A stretch of DNA of 59,524 nt. It comes from Algibacter pacificus (GTDB lineage: Bacteria > Bacteroidota > Bacteroidia > Flavobacteriales > Flavobacteriaceae). A program made the position numbers and the translations under genes. The notes under the pieces are model-generated. The model did not search any database. It was not told where the DNA came from and worked only from the letters and a program-made list of their open reading frames with translations. The stretch spans positions 1 through 59,524 of the forward strand of contig NZ_VOGY01000015.1 in assembly GCF_008033385.1 (NCBI RefSeq), given 5' to 3'. Shown one piece after another: positions 51,882 to 59,524 of this stretch (positions within the stretch are counted from its first letter, which is position 1; every line of letters begins with the position of its first letter).

Positions 51882-53546
51882 TTAGTTTTTCGTTTTATTT
51901 TTATTCTTAGATTTTGAACCTAAACGAGACATAGCACATCTAAATCCAATATAATCTGTAGCCATATATTGAGGGAAATAACGGCGTTGAGCCGGGTCTA
52001 ACCAGTATTCTCTATCTTTCCATGAGCCACCTTTATAAACACGAGCTTCATCGTTAATTAAAGTGGTTCTTTTGTTAGATCTGTCGTATTCCTTAATTAT
52101 ATTTCCTGTAGAATCTTTAGCAATGCTGTTTCTTGGCGCATTGTACATCAGGCTTGTTTCAGAGTCTGTTGCTAAATCCTCGTCATCGGAGAAGTTTTCG
52201 TATTGACGCGATGAACGTCTATCGCCATCTCTAAAATTAATTTCATTACTTCTATTAAAATTCGTTCTTTGAAAAGTTTCGTTTTCATCAATAGGAATTT
52301 GTAAAATTTCACCAGGTAAGTTTCTTGCAACAACTTTTCCGTTAGGTAAAGTATCATAAATAATATCGTCAGAAGTAATTACTTTTACAGTGCCATCTTC
52401 ATTAATGGCGTTTTTAGTGTATACATTACCTCGGTAGTAATTAAAGTCGTTATATTCATCGTCTATAGTTGGTCTGTAAACATCGGCAACCCATTCTGCC
52501 ACATTTCCTGCCATATCATATAGACCAAAATCATTTGGCGCATACGATTTTACAGCGTTAGTAATATCAGCACCATCATCAGACCAGCCTGCAATACCGC
52601 CATAGTCTCCTTTACCTTGTTTAAAGTTGGCCAATTGGTCACCTTTTATTTTTCGTTTTTCAGAGCGTGTATATTGTCCGTCCCATGGGTATTTTTTACG
52701 TCCACGATAAAGGTTATATTCTCTAACTTCACTTAAACCTAAAGCTGCATATTCCCATTCTGTTTCTGTTGGTAGTCTATATCTAGGTACTAAAACACCT
52801 GTTTCTCTATTGGCGTAAATACCAGATTCGTTACCTTCTTCATCAACCGTTATATTTCTATTTCTACGTTTAGTGTCGGGTTCTCCTGTATCCATTGAAC
52901 TTGGGTCAATAGTATATCGGTCGGTATTGAAAGCATTATTAGGATCTGGTTCTCCTATGCTAATTTCTCGGTAGCCATTTTTATCTAAATTCAATTCATT
53001 AACACGATCTGTTCTCCATTTCGAAAATTCTACCGCTTGAATCCAGCTTACTCCAACTACTGGGTATTCTCCGTAGGCTGGGTGGCGTAGGTAGTTTTCG
53101 GTTAATACTTCATCGTAACCAAGTCGATTTCTCCAAACTAAAGTATCTGGAATGGCGCCGTTATAAATGGCTCTGTAATTAGGCTCAGAAGGCGGGTAGT
53201 ATTGTTTAATCCAATCTAAATACTCTAAGTACATTTTGTTTGTAACTTCGGTTTCATCCATATAAAAGGACATTACGTGTTGCTGGTTTGGGGTGTTATT
53301 CCAGTCGTGCATAACGTCGTCTTGCACGCGACCTTTGGTAAAGGTACCTCCTTCAATAAAAACAAGCCCTGGAGATGTTTCTTGTTCTATAAAATCAGTA
53401 TTGTATTGAAAACCACCATCTCGGCTGTTAATGTCCCAACCTGTAGCTCTAGATGTGTTTTTTGAACTCGAAGATTTTTTACAGCCTACTGTTACTATGG
53501 TAAGAGCTATAATAAATAAAAACTTGATTCCCACTACTTTTTTCAT
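51882..53546 (-). CDS. gldJ: Gliding motility lipoprotein GldJ
   Basis: The protein of about 554 residues has a lipoprotein signal (IVTVGC) and a formylglycine-generating-enzyme/SUMF1-like domain (about 60-545). GGTFTKG, MDETEVTNKMYLEYL, RLPTETEWEYAAL, NDFGLYDMAGNVAEW and the C-terminal GGSWKDREYW...YIGFRCA are seen. GldJ is needed for gliding and for stability of the GldK/type IX secretion machinery. The ATG at 53546 (MKKVVGIKFLF) gives a normal signal peptide; an upstream ATG at 53552 and a longer frame to 53588 are alternatives. porU and porV lie divergently next to it, as in many flavobacteria. Confidence 0.92.
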   Translation of the reverse strand: MKKVVGIKFLFIIALTIVTVGCKKSSSSKNTSRATGWDINSRDGGFQYNTDFIEQETSPGLVFIEGGTFTKGRVQDDVMHDWNNTPNQQHVMSFYMDETEVTNKMYLEYLDWIKQYYPPSEPNYRAIYNGAIPDTLVWRNRLGYDEVLTENYLRHPAYGEYPVVGVSWIQAVEFSKWRTDRVNELNLDKNGYREISIGEPDPNNAFNTDRYTIDPSSMDTGEPDTKRRNRNITVDEEGNESGIYANRETGVLVPRYRLPTETEWEYAALGLSEVREYNLYRGRKKYPWDGQYTRSEKRKIKGDQLANFKQGKGDYGGIAGWSDDGADITNAVKSYAPNDFGLYDMAGNVAEWVADVYRPTIDDEYNDFNYYRGNVYTKNAINEDGTVKVITSDDIIYDTLPNGKVVARNLPGEILQIPIDENETFQRTNFNRSNEINFRDGDRRSSRQYENFSDDEDLATDSETSLMYNAPRNSIAKDSTGNIIKEYDRSNKRTTLINDEARVYKGGSWKDREYWLDPAQRRYFPQYMATDYIGFRCAMSRLGSKSKNKNKTKN

Positions 53547-53728
53547 ATGCATACTTTTAAGAAAGCTAAAATATTTTTGGTGTCGCAATATAAGAATTAA
53601 TGCTTACACAACAAGTTACATTTATATCAAAAAAAAGAAGCAATTTGCTTTGTTTTTGAGTAACACATCGGTAATTTCATCTAAATTGACTTTTTGTCTA
53701 TGTTCGATTATGTCATATTAACGAATGT

Positions 53729-53755
53729 TTTGCTAGTTTATTATTTGTATTTTTG
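53729..53755 (+). promoter_or_regulatory. Possible promoter of porU
   Basis: A TATTTTTG box (53748-53755) with TTTG (53729-53732) upstream lies about 60 bases before the ATG. The spacing (15) is shorter than usual. Confidence 0.4.
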
Positions 53756-53816
53756 GTGTTGTTTAAAAAAAATAATTTTCGAATACTAATTGCTTGCTTA
53801 AAGCGTTATTTTATTA

Positions 53817-56800
53817 ATGAAAAAATATTTATACTTGTTATTCTTTTGTTCCATGATTTTATTTGGACAGGAAAAGAAATTTAGTTTAGATTGGATAGCT
53901 TCTGAAAAAATAGTTACGGAAAGTAGCACCATAGAAGTTCCTTTTTTTAATAAAGATGTTTGTACTTATGATTTTGATTTAGGACTTCAATTTATTGCAC
54001 AATGGGAGGTGTCTGGAGAGGTAAATGAGTCGTCTATATCCATAACACAAATTAGTTATTCTAATATGTCGTTGGCAGAGCTTAAAGGTTTAGATGTTGA
54101 TAAAATTCCTAATACACTAAAATATAGTTTAAAAAATTCAATAGCTCGAGATAAACGTTTTGCTATGTTGCAGTTATCTCCTATTATAAAAGAGAATGGG
54201 GTATTTAAAAAGGTTATAAATTTTCAGGTAAATTATCAAAATGGTCCAGATAGATCTGGTGCGTTGTTAAATAAAATGGCCAAATCTAAGGCTATTTCAA
54301 ATTCGGTTTTAAGTAGCGGAGATTGGTTTCGGTTCGCTGTCGATACAACGGGAGTTTTTAAATTAAGCAAATCATTTTTAAGACGTTTAGGGGTTAATGT
54401 GAATAATATAGATCCAAGAACTATTAAACTTTTTGGAAATGGAGGTAGAATGATACCGTATGCCAATAGTGCAGATTATCCTTTTGATGTACAAGAAAAT
54501 GCTATAAAATTTATAGGTGAAGACGATGGTGTTTTTAACGACTCAGATTATATTTTGTTTTACGCACAAGGCCCTAAAGGATATAATGAAGAAAGTAATA
54601 CTAATATTAATTGTTATACCGATAAGACTTATTATTATATTAATACAGGATCTGGTCTCGGAAAAAGAATTACGCCTTTTACGCAACCTTTGGGCTCGGT
54701 AGATTTAGAAATTGATACTTTCGAGGATTATAAATTTCACGAAATAGATAAACAAAATATAGCCCTGTTAGGAAGGCGTTGGTTTGGAGAAAAATTTGAT
54801 GTAGATGAAAAACAAACTTTTAAGTTTAACTTCCCTAATTTAATAAGTACAACCCCTATTAAATTAAAAGTTTATGTTGCGGCCATATCTACAGTTTCAA
54901 CGACTATGGAGGTATCGGTAAATGGAAATAGTGTGGCTACCTTGAGTATGAGTGAAATTGGAGAAACAGTATTGGCAAGTGAAGCTTTTTTTAATGATGT
55001 CGTTACGGTAAATTCTTCAGAAATTAACATCGACTTAAATTATGATAATAAGGGCGACTTGGATGCTTTGGGGTATTTAGATTATATTTCCATAGAAGCA
55101 AAACGTCCTTTAGAATTTATAGAGGGACAATTTCAATTTAAAAATGCTGTAGTGGAAACCATGTCCGGAATTGGGCAATACCATATTGCTAATGCTTCAA
55201 AAATTTCAGAAATATGGGATGTAACAGATATTTATAATGTAACGAATTTCGAAAACGCTACAAACGAATCTCATCTTACTTTTACTTCAAACCTTGGGAT
55301 GTTAAAAACTTATGTTGCCGTAACACCTTCCGATTATTTTGAACCTGAAATTAATGGTACAACTCGAATAAGTAATCAGAATTTAAAAGGAACGCTATTT
55401 TTTAATAATGAAAACCAGTTTCAAGATATAGACTATATTATAATTGCTCCAGATAATATGGTAACTCAGGCCGAACGCCTTGCTCAAATTAACCAAAAAC
55501 AGTATAATTTAAATGTAAAAGTAGTTAGCTTAAATAAAATATATGCCGAATTTAGTACAGGTAATCAAGATATTGGAGCGATTAGGAATTTAATTAAATA
55601 TGTGTATGATAATGCTAGTGTTCCTGAAAAACGTATTAAGTATTTGTGTTTATTGGGTGATGGTTCTTTTGATTACAAAGATAGAATACCAAACAACACC
55701 AATATAGTACCTTCTTGGTATTCTTATAACAGTTTCAGTTTAAGTAGTTCTTTTGTATCTGATGATTTTTATGGGATGATGGATAGTACTGAAGGGACAA
55801 TGGTTACTAGTGATAAACTGGATATTGCCGTTGGTAGAATTCTTGCAGACACTCCTGAGCAGGCAACTAAAATGATTGATAAAATAGAATCTTATTATCT
55901 TAAAGAAGCTGCTGGAAGTTGGAGGAATAACGTGGTAGTAATTTCTGATGATGTAGACGACGATTGGGAAGGGGTATTGGAAGAAACTACAGATTACGTT
56001 GGAAACTTAATAACTAATGATAAGCCGTTTTTAAATATAACTAAAATTCATTCTGATGCCTATAAGCAAGAATCCTCGGCAGGAGGTGATATCTACCCGC
56101 AAGCAACAACCGAAATTATAAACGCCATTAATAAAGGGGCTTTAGTGGTGAATTATTTTGGTCATGGAGGCGAGTCGGGGCTTGCACACGAGCTGTTATT
56201 GGTACAGGAAGATATTAGACAGTTTCGCAATTATGGTAAATTGAATTGTTTTATTACCGTAACCTGTGAATTTACAAAATTTGACAACCCATATAAAATA
56301 ACCGCAGGAGAGTTAACTTATTGGAATGAGAAGGCTGGAGCTATTGGTTTAATATCGACTACAAGACAAATTTATGTGTCTTTCGCGATTAATTTTAATA
56401 AAAATTTTGGACAATATCTGTTTTCGTATGCTCCAGATGATGATTATGAGCATTTTGAATATCCTTCTATGGCCGAGGCTTTAAGGCTTACTAAAAACAA
56501 TCCATTAATCTCCAATTCCAGCCAGCGTCGTTTAGTGTTTTTTATAGGAGACCCTGCTATGAAATTAGCTTTTGCTAAGCCTAATATTGAATTAACTAAA
56601 ATAAATGATGTCCCGCTAGCACAAGTAACCGATACTATAAAAGCTTTGGGGTATGTAAAGCTGGCAGGGCAAGTAACCGATGTTTCTGGAAATGTATTAA
56701 CCAATTATAATGGTACAGTTTCTACAACTATTTACGATAAAGATTTAGAACGAAAAACATTGGCCAACGATGGTACAAAGTTAGACGGTAAATTGGTGGT

Positions 56801-57692
56801 TTTAGATTTTACAACCTTAGGTAAAATTATTTTTAGAGGGCAGGCCTCAGTTAAAAGTGGTCAATTTGAGTTTGATTTTGTTGTTCCAAAAGATATTGGA
56901 ATCCCTGTTGGGTATGGAAAAATTAGTTTTTATTCAAAGGAAGGGGCTTTAGGAACAAATCAGGCAGGGGCTAGTATAGGTAGCGTTAAAATTGGTGGTT
57001 TAAATGAAAATGCACCAACAGATACTACAGGACCGGTTATTACCTTATATATGAATGATGAAAATTTTGTTTCTGGAGGTATAACAAATGAATCACCAAC
57101 CTTACTTGCTAAAATGGAAGATGAAAACGGTATAAATACGGCAAGTGGTATTGGGCATGATATTGTAGCTATTATTGATGGAGATGAAACCAATCCAATA
57201 GTTTTAAATGATTATTATCAAACTGAAGTTGACGATTATAAAAAGGGGGTCTTAAGCTATGCCTTTAGAGATTTAGAACCTGGTTTACACTCTTTATCTC
57301 TTAAAGTTTGGGATGTTTATAATAATTCATCGGTTTCCGAAATACAATTTGTTGTTCATGATAAAGATCAAGAGCTAGTAATTAACAATGTGCTAAATTA
57401 TCCTAATCCATTTGTAAATTATACAGAATTTTGGTTTAATCACAATAGTTCTGATGTTTTAGACGTTTCTATTCAGATATTTACAGTTTCTGGTAAATTA
57501 GTTCGAACGTTAAATGGGCAAACAGCTGCAGGTTTTAATGTAACAAGTTCTTTATCAAGAGATATTGTGTGGGATGGTCGAGACGATTTTGGAGATAAAA
57601 TAGGTAAAGGGGTGTATATATATAAATTATCCGTACACTCTAACTTATTGAACAAAACAGTAGAAAAAATTGAAAAACTCGTCATTCTGTAA
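53817..57692 (+). CDS. porU: Type IX secretion system sortase PorU
   Basis: The 1291-residue protein has a signal peptide (about 1-18), an N-terminal propeptide-like beta region, and a gingipain-type C25 peptidase domain (about 550-930). The catalytic His lies in VVNYFGHGGE (His783) and the Cys in FITVTCEF (Cys817). C-terminal Ig-like modules and a final CTD/FlgD-like domain follow (NYPNPFVNYTEFWF, GVYIYKLSV). PorU cleaves the sorting domain from secreted cargo at the outer membrane and attaches the cargo to A-type LPS or an equivalent. porV follows after 33 bases. Confidence 0.95.
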   Translation: MKKYLYLLFFCSMILFGQEKKFSLDWIASEKIVTESSTIEVPFFNKDVCTYDFDLGLQFIAQWEVSGEVNESSISITQISYSNMSLAELKGLDVDKIPNTLKYSLKNSIARDKRFAMLQLSPIIKENGVFKKVINFQVNYQNGPDRSGALLNKMAKSKAISNSVLSSGDWFRFAVDTTGVFKLSKSFLRRLGVNVNNIDPRTIKLFGNGGRMIPYANSADYPFDVQENAIKFIGEDDGVFNDSDYILFYAQGPKGYNEESNTNINCYTDKTYYYINTGSGLGKRITPFTQPLGSVDLEIDTFEDYKFHEIDKQNIALLGRRWFGEKFDVDEKQTFKFNFPNLISTTPIKLKVYVAAISTVSTTMEVSVNGNSVATLSMSEIGETVLASEAFFNDVVTVNSSEINIDLNYDNKGDLDALGYLDYISIEAKRPLEFIEGQFQFKNAVVETMSGIGQYHIANASKISEIWDVTDIYNVTNFENATNESHLTFTSNLGMLKTYVAVTPSDYFEPEINGTTRISNQNLKGTLFFNNENQFQDIDYIIIAPDNMVTQAERLAQINQKQYNLNVKVVSLNKIYAEFSTGNQDIGAIRNLIKYVYDNASVPEKRIKYLCLLGDGSFDYKDRIPNNTNIVPSWYSYNSFSLSSSFVSDDFYGMMDSTEGTMVTSDKLDIAVGRILADTPEQATKMIDKIESYYLKEAAGSWRNNVVVISDDVDDDWEGVLEETTDYVGNLITNDKPFLNITKIHSDAYKQESSAGGDIYPQATTEIINAINKGALVVNYFGHGGESGLAHELLLVQEDIRQFRNYGKLNCFITVTCEFTKFDNPYKITAGELTYWNEKAGAIGLISTTRQIYVSFAINFNKNFGQYLFSYAPDDDYEHFEYPSMAEALRLTKNNPLISNSSQRRLVFFIGDPAMKLAFAKPNIELTKINDVPLAQVTDTIKALGYVKLAGQVTDVSGNVLTNYNGTVSTTIYDKDLERKTLANDGTKLDGKLVVLDFTTLGKIIFRGQASVKSGQFEFDFVVPKDIGIPVGYGKISFYSKEGALGTNQAGASIGSVKIGGLNENAPTDTTGPVITLYMNDENFVSGGITNESPTLLAKMEDENGINTASGIGHDIVAIIDGDETNPIVLNDYYQTEVDDYKKGVLSYAFRDLEPGLHSLSLKVWDVYNNSSVSEIQFVVHDKDQELVINNVLNYPNPFVNYTEFWFNHNSSDVLDVSIQIFTVSGKLVRTLNGQTAAGFNVTSSLSRDIVWDGRDDFGDKIGKGVYIYKLSVHSNLLNKTVEKIEKLVIL

Positions 57693-57725
57693 AAAAAAAA
57701 TTATTTTGCAATCAAATACTAATTC

Positions 57726-58970
57726 ATGAAAACTAACTTATTGCTATTATTATCATTTGTTTTTATTTCAAAAATAAATGCTCAAGAACCTACCGTAATT
57801 ATACCTAATGATAACGATTCTAGAGTTATTACCACAGGTATTCCTTTTTTATTAATTTCAGCAGATGCTCGTGCAGCAGGAATGGGAGATATGGGAGTTG
57901 CCACTTCTGTTGATGCTTTTTCTCAACAATGGAACTCGTCAAAATATGCGTTTTCAGAAACTAAATCGGGGTTAGGAGTAAGTTACACCCCTTATTTAAG
58001 TAAACTTGTTAATGATATTTTTCTAGGGAATATTAGTTATTTTAATAGAATTGATGAGCGTAGCGCTTTTGCTTTTAGTCTTAGGTATTTTTCATTAGGA
58101 GAAATAGAGTTTTTAGACAATGCGAATGATGAAGCTAGAATACAAAAACCCAATGAACTTTCTATTGATGGTTCTTACGCCTTACGTTTGTCCGATCAGT
58201 TTTCTATGTCCGTAGCTATGCGTTATTTACGTTCAGACTTGAGATTACAAGTGAATAATGAAAATTCTTCTGCAGCAAGTACTTTTGGTGTGGATATTTC
58301 CGGGTATTATCAAGGAGAAGAAGAAGCTTATGCCGATTTTAATGGGCGTTGGAGAGCAGGTTTTGCAATCCAAAATATTGGTCCAAAATTCAAGTATGCC
58401 GATGATGGACTTGATAATTTTCAGCCCACTACTTTACGTTTAGGGGCTGGTTTCGATTTTATATTTGATGATTATAATAAAATAGCTGTAACTGCCGAAA
58501 TCGCTAAGTTTTTGGTGCCAACCCCTCCCGTTTTAGGTACACAATATGAATATACAGATGAAAACAATAATGGTGTTTATGATGAAGGAACAGATATACT
58601 TGGCAATGAAGTAGCATCTAACGTTATTTATCAAGGTAAATCCCAAGACGTTGGATTTTTAGCAGGGATGTTTCAATCCTTCGGTGATGCACCAGGAGGA
58701 TTTAGTGAAGAAATTAAAGAATTTACCTATGCGTTAGGAGCTGAATATGTTTACCAAGATTCATTCGCGTTTCGAACAGGATATTTTAATGAAAGTGAAG
58801 AAAAAGGAGCACGTAAATATTTTACTCTAGGCGCAGGATTTAAAGCTAATGTGGTTAATATAGATTTGTCATATTTGTTTTCGGCTTCAAAAGTGCAAAG
58901 TCCTTTAGAAAATACATTGCGATTTTCATTAACCTTTAATATAGGTGCTGGTGAATATCGAGAGTATTAG
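57726..58970 (+). CDS. porV: Type IX secretion outer-membrane protein PorV (LptO)
   Basis: The 414-residue protein has a signal peptide (about 1-19, ending INAQ) and a FadL-like beta-barrel (UPF0164 type) with the N-terminal PFLLISADARAAGMGDMGVATS signature. It ends in LRFSLTFNIG. PorV shuttles substrates from the SprA translocon to the PorU sortase. It is co-transcribed with porU and followed by a strong terminator. Confidence 0.94.
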   Translation: MKTNLLLLLSFVFISKINAQEPTVIIPNDNDSRVITTGIPFLLISADARAAGMGDMGVATSVDAFSQQWNSSKYAFSETKSGLGVSYTPYLSKLVNDIFLGNISYFNRIDERSAFAFSLRYFSLGEIEFLDNANDEARIQKPNELSIDGSYALRLSDQFSMSVAMRYLRSDLRLQVNNENSSAASTFGVDISGYYQGEEEAYADFNGRWRAGFAIQNIGPKFKYADDGLDNFQPTTLRLGAGFDFIFDDYNKIAVTAEIAKFLVPTPPVLGTQYEYTDENNNGVYDEGTDILGNEVASNVIYQGKSQDVGFLAGMFQSFGDAPGGFSEEIKEFTYALGAEYVYQDSFAFRTGYFNESEEKGARKYFTLGAGFKANVVNIDLSYLFSASKVQSPLENTLRFSLTFNIGAGEYREY

Positions 58971-59069
58971 AGTTTAATAAAGTAGTCTAGATAAAAATCA
59001 TTTTGTGTAGGAGCTTTTAGAGCAGAAGAAACATTTGTTTACTTCTTGTATAACTGCTATCAAAAAAAC

Positions 59070-59111
59070 AAACCCCATTTATATGAGTTTTATACTTATA
59101 TAAATGGGGTT
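59070..59111 (+). terminator. Terminator of porV
   Basis: The 14-bp stem AACCCCATTTATAT/ATATAAATGGGGTT is preceded by an A run and followed by a T run. Confidence 0.85.
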
Positions 59112-59490
59112 TTATTCTTTTAAAAGTTTTAAAACAACAATAATTTGCTGGTTTTAGTATAAATTTATTTTTTAAAGACAGCCAAAGTGTATGAATTGTG
59201 TTAAATAATTTTTGAAAAAGTGATACAGTAAAAGATTTAAATCAATATAAATGTGATTTTTATTACAAAAAAATAAATTGTTTTATGATGCTATAATTTA
59301 GACGAAATACTATTTGAATATTATTAAATCCTAATTTAGTAATCGCCAAAACTATAGGAGTCCCTTAAAAATAAATCCAATACGCTAGGGGTAGTAGCAA
59401 AAAAGATAAAGTAAAAAACTTATAACTTATTAAAAATAAAAGCATTAAGCAAAAGGATAAATAAAACTCTAAAAAAGACCACAAAACCTC

Positions 59491-59520
59491 TTGCCAGAAT
59501 CAAAAAGGCATGTATATTTG
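59491..59520 (+). promoter_or_regulatory. Promoter of the next gene beyond the window
   Basis: TTG (59491-59493), 19 bases, then TATATTTG (59513-59520): a good promoter for a transcript starting near or past the window end. Confidence 0.65.
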
Positions 59521-59524
59521 CACC

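Larger units (their letters stand above)
58971..59524. other. Intergenic region after porV to the window end
   Basis: These 554 bases hold the porV terminator and, at the very end, a promoter pointing out of the window. The part between (about 59120-59490) is AT-rich with no gene or RNA recognised. Confidence 0.6.

Overview
The window looks like chromosomal DNA of a Bacteroidota member, most likely a marine-type Flavobacteriaceae. The evidence is AT-rich sequence, Bacteroidota-style promoters (TTG/TTTG, about 18-20 nt, then TAnnTTTG), two SusC/SusD pairs, a FecR/ECF-sigma pair, the gliding and type IX secretion genes gldJ-porU-porV, xylose isomerase, and an arsenosugar-type cluster. No rRNA, CRISPR array, insertion sequence, intact phage gene or integrase gene was recognised.

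Layout. (1) 182-1705 is a carboxypeptidase-regulatory-domain protein. (2) 1896-15681 is a dense minus-strand cluster of fourteen genes typical of Bacteroidota arsenosugar loci: radical SAM ArsS, an AhpD-like peroxidase-like protein, two DUF2064 glycosyltransferases, a TIGR04283-type glycosyltransferase, a purine nucleoside phosphorylase, a rhodanese, a fatty-acid-hydroxylase-like membrane protein, a DUF547 lipoprotein and a metallophosphoesterase-like protein with eroded metal ligands. A SusC/SusD pair and a Na+/solute symporter lie inside the same run, so uptake appears linked to the arsenic or sugar chemistry. (3) 15802-23403 is housekeeping: acyl-CoA dehydrogenase, anmK, nhaD behind a long structured leader, then exbB-exbD-tonB-folC.

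(4) 23468-42435 lies between two identical tRNA-Val(UAC) genes. A diverged relic of the folC 3' end sits directly in front of the second tRNA, as the real folC 3' end sits in front of the first. This suggests an island or recombination scar at tRNA-Val. Its cargo is coherent: a class V aminotransferase/cysteine-desulfurase-like enzyme, DsbD, a free DsbD-alpha-like domain, an M16 zinc peptidase, two TlpA-type thioredoxin proteins, a DUF4465 lipoprotein, SusD, SusC with an STN signalling domain, FecR, and a divergently transcribed ECF sigma factor. I infer a sigma-controlled system that imports a thiol- or disulfide-bearing ligand and processes it reductively and proteolytically. This is the best candidate here for an undescribed system.

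(5) 42535-46788 carries a PAS/LuxR regulator, tRNA-Thr, a small conserved protein, queD, idi and prfC. (6) 47254-51185 is a xylose module: a GntR regulator overlapping xylB, then xylA. (7) 51383-58970 holds a small unknown protein, gldJ (minus) and porU-porV (plus). The window ends with a promoter pointing out of it.

Dispersed repeats include two copies of an 86-100 bp intergenic element, four copies of a 14-17 bp motif (TTTCGCTTTCGCGGAAA), and a roughly 34 bp sequence present in inverted orientation on either side of the tRNA-Thr to prfC segment.
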